A stretch of DNA of 10,310 nucleotides, taken from the NCBI GenBank assembly GCA_030589835.1, contig JAUUZS010000095.1:1-10310 (forward strand). The letters run 5' to 3'. Within the stretch, counting starts at the first letter, position 1, and each line of letters begins with the position of its first letter. Both the position numbers and the translations under genes were made by a program. Shown here piece by piece: positions 1 to 6,631 of the stretch. The notes under the pieces were generated by a model. The model was given only the letters and a program-made list of their open reading frames with translations. It ran no database searches and was not told the DNA's origin. This DNA comes from Cyclobacteriaceae bacterium (lineage in GTDB: Bacteria; Bacteroidota; Bacteroidia; Cytophagales; Cyclobacteriaceae).

Positions 1-12
1 ATATTTAAAATC

Positions 13-2463
13 ATGATAAAGAATTACATCAAAGTAGCAATAAGAAATTTATCCAGGAATAGCTTTTACTCATTCATCAATATTTTCGGATTGTCCATCG
101 GCATTACAGCCTGTCTCCTAATCCTGCTCTATGTCAACAATGAATTGAGCTATGACAAATTTCATAAAGATCACGATAGAATATATAGAGTCACCACAAA
201 GGCAAAAATGAGCGAAACCGAAATAATGAATGCTGGGGTCTCTTCAGCTCCCTTGGCAGATCGCTTTAGAAATGATATTGAAGAAATCGAAGCTATTACA
301 CGGCTTTTAAATTTAAGCCGGACAATAAAACATGAAGAAAATGTATTTAGTGAGGAAGGCATGCTTTATGCAGATTCCACATTTTTCGATGTTTTTGATT
401 TTGAGGTACTGCAAGGAGATCCGAACACCATGCTTCGTGATCCATATTCCCTTGTGATGACGGAAGAAACTGCCATTCGCTATTTTGGAGAACAGAAGGT
501 AAATAGTGGTTCTGCTTTTGACGAAAAAATACAAATTGGCGATGACCTGTTTCAGATTACCGGAATTCTGAAAAATATCCCTTCAAATTCCCACTTTACT
601 TTCGATATGTTGATTTCCATGTCCACCAATGCTGACGCATTTAATCCGATCTGGCTCAACATGAATTATTTCACCTATCTAAAATTACGTGAAGGAGTAG
701 ATCCAAATGATTTAAAAGATAAACTAATTGACATAATTGTGGCAAATGTGGTGCCTCAGGTGATTGCCTATATGAATATGCCGGCAGAACTATTGAATGA
801 CAAGGCCAATGTGAGTGAGTTTTTTGCATTTAGCTTACAGCCAATTACATCCATTCATCTTCATTCTGATTTGAGAGGAGAATTAGGCGCCAATTCAGAT
901 ATATCATACATATACATATTCTCTTCCATAGCACTATTTATTATCATTATCGCCTGTATCAACTTTATGAATCTGGCTACAGCCCGAGGTTCAAAAAGGG
1001 CTACCGAAGTTGGGATACGGAAAACTTTAGGGTCATTAAAATACCAGTTGGTCAGGCAGTTTATTATTGAGTCTTTTTTGTTTAGTGTCATTGCTATGAT
1101 CATTGCCTTAGGGCTTACCGAGACCCTGAAATATCCTTTCAGTACCATTACTGGCGTAGTCTTGACTTTAAATATCTTCGAACAACCCTGGATTCTGGGA
1201 GTAATTATTGGATTGACCTTGATTGTTGGAATACTAGCAGGTAGTTATCCCGCCTTTTATCTTACCAGGTTCAAACCGGTTGAGGTGCTCAAAGGCTCCA
1301 GTAAAACAGGCAAAAAAAACTCTATATTCAGAAGTTCCCTGGTTGTACTGCAATTCTCGATCTCAATAGCCCTGATCATTAGTACCACCCTGGTGCTTAA
1401 ACAAATGAATTTCATAAGTGACAAAAACCTGGGTTTTGATAAAGAAAATGTAATTGTTATTGAAAACGGCAATCAATTGGGACAAAAAGCGCAGGCCTTC
1501 AAAAACGAATTGATGAGTAATTCCGAGGTTGTCAGTGTCACATATTCGCAGACAATACCATCAGAATTGTTTTATTCTACGATTTGTACACCTGAGGGTG
1601 AGGATGGAATAGATATGCAGATATTTATAAATTCCATTGACTACGACTTTATCACTACCTTCAAGATGGAAATGCTAAAAGGGAGAAATTTTTCGCAAGA
1701 TTTTCCATCTGATTCTTCTGCCGTCATCATCAATGAGAGCGCTGCTAATAAGTTTGGTTGGATTGATGAAAATGAGGATGATAATCCCATAGGGAAATAT
1801 ATACAGATGATCAACACGGATATGGGTACTCGCTCAAATTACTATATTGTTGGTGTGGTTAAAGACTTTAATTTTGAATCGTGCAAAAGTCCTATCGCTG
1901 CAAACGTGATGTTTTTGAGCCCATTAGAAAACTACATTTCTGTTCGTGTACAACCTGGAAATATTGATGGATCACTAGCAGATTTTGAATCTAAATGGAA
2001 AAGCATAGCTCCTGATGTTCCATTTCAATATTCTTTTTTACAGCAAAATTTCGAAAATCTTTATCAATCGGAGCAAAAAATGAGTCAGATTTTTACCGTG
2101 TTCACTTCCATAGCCATATTTATTGCCTGCCTCGGATTGCTGGGATTAGCCGCATTTACTGCTGAACAAAGAACCAAGGAAATTGGGATAAGAAAGGCAA
2201 TGGGAGCAAGTGTACCGAATGTTGTCGCCATGCTTAATCTGGAGTTTATCAAACTCGTGTTTATTGCAGTGATAATTGCTTCACCAATTGCCTGGTACTT
2301 AATGAAAAGCTGGCTGGGAGACTTCGTTTATAAAACAGAGATTGGAATTTGGCCGTTTGTATTGGCTGCTTTTTTAACTGCTTCCATCGCTTTAGTGACG
2401 GTAGGTTTTCAATCATTTAAAGCAGCACTTGCCAATCCAGTAGATTCATTGAGATCAGAATAA
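13..2463 (+). CDS. ABC transporter permease, MacB/FtsX family, two FtsX domains
   Basis: Inner-membrane permease of an ABC exporter of the MacB/FtsX (type VII, mechanotransmission) class. The ATPase partner is not in the window. At 816 residues it has the duplicated layout common in Bacteroidota: TM1 at about 20-41, a large periplasmic MacB_PCD-like domain (about 45-290), a first FtsX block with hydrophobic segments near 297-321, 348-372 and 393-416, a further TM near 442-462, a second periplasmic domain (about 465-685), and a C-terminal FtsX block from about 690 with three TM segments. The cytoplasmic coupling motif appears twice, as RATEVGIRKTLG (329-340) and near the C terminus as RTKEIGIRKAMGAS. 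This supports an internal duplication. The protein ends in NPVDSLRSE, a usual tail for the family. The ATG at 13 opens the typical MIKNYIKVAIRNL start. Substrate unknown: family members export peptides, antibiotics or lipoproteins, and nothing here decides between them. Confidence 0.93.
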   Translation: MIKNYIKVAIRNLSRNSFYSFINIFGLSIGITACLLILLYVNNELSYDKFHKDHDRIYRVTTKAKMSETEIMNAGVSSAPLADRFRNDIEEIEAITRLLNLSRTIKHEENVFSEEGMLYADSTFFDVFDFEVLQGDPNTMLRDPYSLVMTEETAIRYFGEQKVNSGSAFDEKIQIGDDLFQITGILKNIPSNSHFTFDMLISMSTNADAFNPIWLNMNYFTYLKLREGVDPNDLKDKLIDIIVANVVPQVIAYMNMPAELLNDKANVSEFFAFSLQPITSIHLHSDLRGELGANSDISYIYIFSSIALFIIIIACINFMNLATARGSKRATEVGIRKTLGSLKYQLVRQFIIESFLFSVIAMIIALGLTETLKYPFSTITGVVLTLNIFEQPWILGVIIGLTLIVGILAGSYPAFYLTRFKPVEVLKGSSKTGKKNSIFRSSLVVLQFSISIALIISTTLVLKQMNFISDKNLGFDKENVIVIENGNQLGQKAQAFKNELMSNSEVVSVTYSQTIPSELFYSTICTPEGEDGIDMQIFINSIDYDFITTFKMEMLKGRNFSQDFPSDSSAVIINESAANKFGWIDENEDDNPIGKYIQMINTDMGTRSNYYIVGVVKDFNFESCKSPIAANVMFLSPLENYISVRVQPGNIDGSLADFESKWKSIAPDVPFQYSFLQQNFENLYQSEQKMSQIFTVFTSIAIFIACLGLLGLAAFTAEQRTKEIGIRKAMGASVPNVVAMLNLEFIKLVFIAVIIASPIAWYLMKSWLGDFVYKTEIGIWPFVLAAFLTASIALVTVGFQSFKAALANPVDSLRSE

Positions 2464-2488
2464 TATTTATTTACATAGGGTGATAAAA

Positions 2489-2523
2489 CCTTGGTTTCTT
2501 TACAGAGGCCAAGGCTTTTTTTT
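2489..2523 (+). terminator. Intrinsic terminator of the ABC permease gene
   Basis: An 11-bp stem (2489-2499 with 2504-2514, counting two G-U pairs) closes a four-base TTAC loop. It is followed by C and then eight Ts (2516-2523). It begins 25 bases after the permease stop codon. The shape is that of a classical rho-independent terminator reading on the plus strand. Confidence 0.88.
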
Positions 2524-2530
2524 GCTCAAC

Positions 2531-2573
2531 ATTATTTGCCTGGCGACACCCAATAATTATTTGCTCGGCGACA
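2531..2573. repeat. Short imperfect direct repeat, 25-bp period
   Basis: ATTATTTGCCTGGCGACA (2531-2548) recurs as ATTATTTGCTCGGCGACA (2556-2573), with 16 of 18 bases identical. The second copy runs into the hairpin at 2569-2585. The repeat lies between convergent genes and probably belongs to the same repetitive element as the hairpins that follow. Confidence 0.6.
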
Positions 2574-2760
2574 TTTGTAATGTCGTCGCACCTTCTGTTA
2601 GTATCTGTGATGCGTAGTGGCACACCATCTGGAAGGAGTCTTTCGCGCTGTCAGGTGTTTCCCCCTGACAATTTCTATCTCTGCCCCATTCCCTCCAGCC
2701 TCCGATTATATGTCGGATAGGAATATCCGACAGCACTCGTGTCAAATAATTCAGATAGTA
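2531..2760. repeat. Gene-free hairpin cluster, REP-like extragenic palindromes
   Basis: This spacer between the converging permease and hydrolase genes holds three inverted repeats. They are CGACATT/AATGTCG around TGT (2569-2585), TGTCAGG/CCTGACA around eight bases (2649-2670), and a perfect 9-bp TGTCGGATA/TATCCGACA around GGAA (2711-2732). Two of the three arms share the outer TGTC..GACA ends. Several hairpins packed between gene ends are typical of repetitive extragenic palindromes or of non-autonomous remnants moved by REP-associated tyrosine transposases (IS200/IS605-like). No transposase is present. A 62-codon reading frame crosses the region on the minus strand, but it looks like a by-product of the repeat and not a gene. 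That this sequence is repeated elsewhere in the genome is inference. Confidence 0.5.
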
Positions 2761-2763
2761 GTT

Positions 2764-3693
2764 TCAAACCACTGCTGCGGCGGTTTCAATTGCATTTTGA
2801 GACCTCGCATTACTGCTTTTTATAAAATCAATGGCCTTATCAATCACTTGTTTTTGCTTTAATAGTCCATTGTGGCCATAGCCTTCCGTTTTCATTAATG
2901 CTATATTCTCCAGCTGCTGTGCCACGTGAATTGATGGCCCAATAGGAGTGGTTTTATCTTTTTTGTCGTGGATGATCAGAATGCTATTACTCAATTTGTA
3001 AATCAGTTCAATAGGATTTTGTGTTTCCAATGGAATCTGAAATTCTTCTTCTACTTCCTTGATTAGTTTTATAGATGTCCGATCCGGAACACCATGTATC
3101 TGAAAAGAAGTAAATAGCAGCTCCAGCAGCCTGAGTGCCGGGGCAATTAGGACAAGGTGAATTGGATTTGCTTGCCTTGTCAAATGATTGATTATGGCCG
3201 CCCCTCCCAGCGAATGAGCCACGACACCTACGATATCATTACCTGATTCATGCTTAAAAATAGCATTAATGGATTCCGTAACCTCCAGGTAATTGGTAGT
3301 TTCTCCTTCCGAATAACCATGGGCGGGGGCATCAAAGAACAAAACGGAAAATCCTGCATCCAGCGCCGGTTGAAAAAACCGTTGGAACTGAACGCCTCTC
3401 CCATTCCAACCGTGGATAAATAATAAAGCTGGTCCTGTCCCTATTTTCCAAAGCTGTATTTTTCTTCCCCGACTTTCCACCTGAATAGCTGTTGCCTTTT
3501 TTATCCAACCTTTTTGAACTTTGGTCAACGATTTTGTGCTAGGTGTAAAAAATTTCCTTCTCACAAAATCAGCTACACCTTTAGGATAAATCCACTGACC
3601 TAATTTCAATCCATGTTTGACGATTTTGACCTTTGAATTGACAATACGAACGTTCGTGCTTTTGATATAAGCCTCAAAATTGGAGTGCTCCAT
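2764..3693 (-). CDS. Alpha/beta hydrolase, TetR-linked
   Basis: Alpha/beta-hydrolase-fold enzyme of 309 residues, probably cytoplasmic, since no signal peptide is visible. The core starts at about residue 86. It has the oxyanion-hole loop HGWNGRG (94-100), DAPAHG (121-126) and the nucleophile elbow AHSLGG with Ser161 (Ala instead of Gly in the first elbow position, which is common). The likely acid is Asp246 in IHDKKDKTTP, and the likely base is His274 in GYGHNG, so the triad is complete. The first 80 residues are basic and include a FFTPSTKSL stretch seen ahead of the fold in related proteins. The gene starts 21 bases after the tetR stop, on the same strand, so the two are likely cotranscribed. 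Codons 13-16 coincide exactly with a second copy of the putative TetR operator. The substrate cannot be read from the sequence; an ester or lactone is possible. Confidence 0.87.
   Translation of the reverse strand: MEHSNFEAYIKSTNVRIVNSKVKIVKHGLKLGQWIYPKGVADFVRRKFFTPSTKSLTKVQKGWIKKATAIQVESRGRKIQLWKIGTGPALLFIHGWNGRGVQFQRFFQPALDAGFSVLFFDAPAHGYSEGETTNYLEVTESINAIFKHESGNDIVGVVAHSLGGAAIINHLTRQANPIHLVLIAPALRLLELLFTSFQIHGVPDRTSIKLIKEVEEEFQIPLETQNPIELIYKLSNSILIIHDKKDKTTPIGPSIHVAQQLENIALMKTEGYGHNGLLKQKQVIDKAIDFIKSSNARSQNAIETAAAVV
3646..3657. promoter_or_regulatory. Putative TetR operator copy 2, inside the hydrolase gene
   Basis: The perfect palindrome ACGAACGTTCGT forms codons 13-16 (Thr-Asn-Val-Arg) of the hydrolase. 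It sits in an 18-bp block, AGCACGAACGTTCGTATT read on the minus strand, which is identical to the block at the tetR promoter read on the plus strand. No TAnnTTTG box is visible beside it. It may act as a roadblock or as a second anchor for DNA looping (centres 665 bp apart). The function is inference. Confidence 0.6.
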
Positions 3694-3714
3694 GTAATTT
3701 TTTTTATTGATTGT

Positions 3715-4296
3715 TTACCTATAATTGTTGATAAGCTGTGACAGGGCCCGCTCCTGCTTTTCTGCAGTATTTTTGTCCTTCATCGTGCGATGGTAATAGT
3801 GAAATCCAAGCAGGAGAGAGTACAATTCGAAGGCAAATTGATTTACATCTATATCATGTCTGAAATCCCCACATTTTATGGCGGATGTAGCAAGTTTTTC
3901 CAGGCCTTCCAACCACAATTTTTGATGATCCAACAAAACTTCCCTAACCGGCCCTGGACGATTGCTGAATTCATTGCTTGCTAAAACGAAAATGCATCCA
4001 CCGGTTGCACCGCTCCCCCAACTAATCCAATTTTCTACCATCGTTCGTATCCGGGCAATTCCTCGCTTGACCTTAAGTGTTGGTATAACGACACTGTCTG
4101 TAAAATGCTCCACGGCGTAATTAATGATCTGAACCTGTAGGTTTTCTTTGGATTGGAAATGCCCAAATAGTCCACTCTTGGACATATTCATTGTTTTAGC
4201 AAGACTTCCAATGGTTACATTCTCCAAACCAAACCGACTTGCAGCCTCCAATCCTGAGGCTAGAATGTTGCTTTTGGTATCATCCCCTTTTTTCAC
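3715..4296 (-). CDS. TetR/AcrR-family transcriptional regulator
   Basis: Ligand-responsive repressor of 193 residues, the usual TetR length. The N-terminal DNA-binding domain spans about 7-55, with the helix-turn-helix around 27-46 (VTIGSLAKTMNMSKSGLFGHF), as in the family. The remaining all-helical part (about 60-193) is the ligand and dimer domain. It includes GGCIFVLASNEFSNRPGPVRE (99-119), a signature seen in one branch of TetR C-terminal domains. The start is GTG at 4294-4296; no in-frame ATG exists before residue 36, inside the helix-turn-helix. A palindrome 15 bases upstream of the start, and a copy inside the next gene, point to autoregulation and control of the adjacent hydrolase. 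The inducer is unknown. The gene runs head to tail with the hydrolase (21-bp gap) and lies 66 bp downstream of the hydroxyproline dehydratase. Confidence 0.92.
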   Translation of the reverse strand: MKKGDDTKSNILASGLEAASRFGLENVTIGSLAKTMNMSKSGLFGHFQSKENLQVQIINYAVEHFTDSVVIPTLKVKRGIARIRTMVENWISWGSGATGGCIFVLASNEFSNRPGPVREVLLDHQKLWLEGLEKLATSAIKCGDFRHDIDVNQFAFELYSLLLGFHYYHRTMKDKNTAEKQERALSQLINNYR

Positions 4297-4300
4297 AATG

Positions 4301-4308
4301 CAAAAATA
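4301..4308 (-). promoter_or_regulatory. Putative tetR promoter, Bacteroidota -7 box
   Basis: Read on the minus strand this is TATTTTTG, a full match to the Bacteroidota -7 consensus TAnnTTTG. No clear TTG -33 element is present at the expected distance. The box ends only four bases before the GTG start codon, so the transcript may have little or no leader. The operator palindrome lies directly upstream, in the spacer where a repressor would block sigma binding. Confidence 0.5.
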
Positions 4309-4310
4309 GC

Positions 4311-4322
4311 ACGAACGTTCGT
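4311..4322. promoter_or_regulatory. Putative TetR operator copy 1, tetR promoter
   Basis: The perfect 12-bp palindrome ACGAACGTTCGT lies two bases upstream of the tetR -7 box. The surrounding 18 bp (AGCACGAACGTTCGTATT, 4309-4326) are repeated exactly, in opposite orientation, inside the hydrolase gene. CGAACG/CGTTCG arms are common in TetR operators. A 12-mer of this kind is expected by chance about once in 16.8 million positions, so two within 700 bp are very unlikely to be accidental. Confidence 0.72.
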
Positions 4323-4362
4323 ATTTAAAAAATAATTAAGTGGGATTATTTATAATTACCCT

Positions 4363-5421
4363 TCACCTCAAAAAAAAACCCTCCTTAAACGGATCATCAG
4401 GATCAATCAGAAAAGTATGTTGACCGGTGATAAATGCATTGCCCTCCACCTCTGGAATTACGGCCTTGAATGACCCGAAATCAACTTCTTTCACGACCGA
4501 GCCTGTAAATACACTTCCGACAATACTTTCAATCCGCATCTTTTCGCCAATTTGCAATTCGCCTTTTGCATAATGAATGGCCATCCTTCCCGAAACTCCG
4601 GAACCTGTAGGACTTCGGTCAACTTCGCCATTGGCAAAAACACATACATTTCTGTTGTCGGCATTGGCGGAGGATTTTTGACTTATGAATATAGTGCCGT
4701 ATAAAAACGAAAGATCAGGCTCCAAGGGATGTTTGACTTGATCAGAGTTTTCCATCACCGCCTGCTTAATGTCCATTCCTGTTTTAATGATCTGACTATA
4801 ATTCTCTTTATTTAATTCCAGTCCAATTACATCGGCATCCACATAGGCATAAAAAGCTCCGCCAAAGGCCAGGTCATAGTTGATTTTTCCTAAAGCTTTT
4901 ACATATACGCGTTTATCCAGCCCTACAACAAAAGAGGGCACACAATGAAATCGGCTACTCATCACCAGTTTATTTTTCACCTTCACCCAGGCAAATATCC
5001 TTCCGCAGGGTGCATCGATGATCACCTCTGTTTCAGGTTCACAGGCCACAATCCATTTCATCTCGACCGCCAATTTGCTAATTGCAATAACCGCGTGACC
5101 ACACATGGTGCTATACCCTTCATTGTGCATAAAAATAATCCCAAAATGAGCGTTGTCATCGTCTGGCTCAGTGAGCAGGCACCCATACATATCGGCATGG
5201 CCCCTTGGCTCCCACATCAACGCTTTGCGCAAATGATCCAGATGTTCCTTTGCATAATTCCTCTTTTCCAAAATACTCTGACCACCTAATTCTGGAAATC
5301 CATCTACGATCACGCGCAATGGTTCCCCTCCTGTATGCATATCAATACATTGTATTTTTGTTGCGGATGAAGGAACCCCAAGCTTTGTTTGTTGGCTGAT
5401 CTTTTGATAACAATTGTTCAT
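4363..5421 (-). CDS. trans-3-hydroxy-L-proline dehydratase, proline racemase family
   Basis: Cofactor-independent enzyme of 352 residues that probably removes water from trans-3-hydroxy-L-proline to give delta1-pyrroline-2-carboxylate (EC 4.2.1.77). The family fold is shown by MHTGGEPLRV (28-37), EPRGHADMYG (71-80) and the first catalytic motif MCGH with Cys107. The second motif, DRSPTGSGVSGR (268-279), has Thr272 where proline racemases and 4-hydroxyproline epimerases carry Cys. The Cys/Thr pair is the known mark of the dehydratase; in the human enzyme the residues are Cys104 and Thr273. The gene follows a pyrroline-2-carboxylate-reductase-like gene on the same strand (56-bp gap), which supplies the next step. 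The last codons cross a nine-base T run, and the reading frame stays open to a normal ...EGFFLR end. The family and motif are seen; the exact substrate is inferred. Confidence 0.85.
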   Translation of the reverse strand: MNNCYQKISQQTKLGVPSSATKIQCIDMHTGGEPLRVIVDGFPELGGQSILEKRNYAKEHLDHLRKALMWEPRGHADMYGCLLTEPDDDNAHFGIIFMHNEGYSTMCGHAVIAISKLAVEMKWIVACEPETEVIIDAPCGRIFAWVKVKNKLVMSSRFHCVPSFVVGLDKRVYVKALGKINYDLAFGGAFYAYVDADVIGLELNKENYSQIIKTGMDIKQAVMENSDQVKHPLEPDLSFLYGTIFISQKSSANADNRNVCVFANGEVDRSPTGSGVSGRMAIHYAKGELQIGEKMRIESIVGSVFTGSVVKEVDFGSFKAVIPEVEGNAFITGQHTFLIDPDDPFKEGFFLR

Positions 5422-5477
5422 TTTGCCATGATAAAATTCATACTTTTTTGAGGATAGGGATTAGCCGTGAAAAAATT

Positions 5478-6422
5478 TCACTTCACCTGTTTTTCCCACA
5501 CCAATTCAGCAGCAGCTAAATCCTCCAGAGCATATCCGACGGAAATAAAGCAGGTGATTTCCTGATCCGAACTTCTCCCTTGCTTGTTATTTTTGCATAA
5601 CTCAAAAAGATCAGCACGAATATCTTCTTGCTTAAACATCCCTTTCCCCATAGGGATCAAAAGCTCCCCGGATTCTTCCAGGGTTCCTTGTCGCGTATCG
5701 ACAAACACCGATGAATTTAGAATTGCTGTTTCATCCGCTTCCCGACAGGTAGGTTTGAAGGCCCCAACCAAATCGATATGCTGACCGGGAATCAGGCTAT
5801 GGCCAAATACTAAAGGCACCGGACTACTTGTAGCGGTGGAGATAATATCAACTTTGGATATATATTGCTCCAGATTGCTTTTCGGTATTATTTTTATTTT
5901 TGCAATAGCTAAGCCCTGCGCCAATTTACGTGCCTTTTCAAAATTCCTGCCCCAAATGAATACCGTTTCTATTGGCCGAACAGTACAATGCGCTTTGATC
6001 AATTCCGGGGCAAGGGATCCTGTGCCAATCATAAGCATTGTTGAAGCATCTTTTCTGGAAAGATATGTCGAAGCCAAAGCCGAAGCCGCTGCGGTGCGCA
6101 GGTTTGTAAGTGATTTGGCATCAAATTGTGCGATCATTTTTCCATCTTTTGCATCCATCAACATATACATACCCTGGATGGTGGCCATATCTTTTGAGGA
6201 ATTATATGGGGAAACTGTAAGGAGTTTCAACCCTACATACCTATTATTTTTCCAAGCCGGCATCAATAACAAGGTGGAATCAAGCGCTCCTTCGCCGGAA
6301 TTATAGCTGTAATGTAATCGAGGAGGCACTTGGTATTCCTTTTGGAACGAATCTTTCAACTTGGGGATTAATTCCTCATAGGGAAGTGCCTCCTCAATTT
6401 CTTTTTGATCAAAATATTTCAA
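5478..6422 (-). CDS. Delta1-pyrroline-2-carboxylate reductase, ornithine cyclodeaminase/mu-crystallin family
   Basis: NAD(P)H-dependent reductase of 314 residues that probably turns delta1-pyrroline-2-carboxylate into L-proline. Family features are VGLKLLTV with Lys66, the substrate-loop segment LTNLRTAAASALAS with Arg109 (105-118), the dinucleotide-binding motif MIGTGSLAPELIKAH (131-145), and the VDTR segment (241-244). In true ornithine cyclodeaminases a catalytic Asp sits in a GGDCPGK-like loop. The matching loop here reads VGAFKPTCRE (219-228), with Phe222 at that place, which argues against ornithine deamination. The dehydratase next door makes this enzyme's expected substrate, which is strong context for the role. 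The start is TTG at 6420-6422: no in-frame ATG or GTG lies between it and the upstream stop, and the predicted N terminus MKYFDQKEIEEAL fits the family. Alternative roles are alanine dehydrogenase or another imine reductase. Confidence 0.82.
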   Translation of the reverse strand: MKYFDQKEIEEALPYEELIPKLKDSFQKEYQVPPRLHYSYNSGEGALDSTLLLMPAWKNNRYVGLKLLTVSPYNSSKDMATIQGMYMLMDAKDGKMIAQFDAKSLTNLRTAAASALASTYLSRKDASTMLMIGTGSLAPELIKAHCTVRPIETVFIWGRNFEKARKLAQGLAIAKIKIIPKSNLEQYISKVDIISTATSSPVPLVFGHSLIPGQHIDLVGAFKPTCREADETAILNSSVFVDTRQGTLEESGELLIPMGKGMFKQEDIRADLFELCKNNKQGRSSDQEITCFISVGYALEDLAAAELVWEKQVK

Positions 6423-6594
6423 TTTGGGAAGTATTTAATTCGTGTATAATTTTAACTTCGAAATCTGAATTTAGGATAATTCAATGATCAAAAACAACTA
6501 ATTCGCAATCCATTTTTATAGGAAGCAATTCATAATAAATAGAAGGTAAATTCAATTCGGGTTACCGCTGTTCAGATAATAGCTTTTCTTATTC

Positions 6595-6602
6595 TACATT
6601 TG
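6595..6602 (+). promoter_or_regulatory. Putative promoter of the zinc dehydrogenase gene
   Basis: TACATTTG is a full match to the Bacteroidota -7 consensus TAnnTTTG. A TTC at 6571-6573 is a near match to the -33 TTG, 21 bases upstream. Transcription would start near 6607, leaving a leader of about 25 bases. The rest of the 209-bp divergent spacer (6423-6631) shows no clear promoter for the minus-strand pair and no palindrome like the TetR operator. Confidence 0.55.
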
Positions 6603-6631
6603 CAGCAATAATCACACTTAATTTTTCCAAT

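Noticed and set aside
2557..2745. 62-codon minus-strand reading frame in the permease-hydrolase spacer
   Set aside because: It covers the hairpins and direct repeat, has no recognisable domain, and its composition follows the repeats. It is better explained as the repeat element itself.
4370..4378. Possible frameshift in the nine-base homopolymer near the dehydratase C terminus
   Set aside because: The frame stays open through it and ends a few codons later in a normal-looking ...EGFFLR tail at the expected family length.
5467..5481. GTGAAA/TTTCAC inverted repeat at the end of the reductase gene
   Set aside because: The 6-bp AT-rich stem with a three-base loop is too weak for a terminator and overlaps the stop codon, while the next gene on the same strand is likely cotranscribed.
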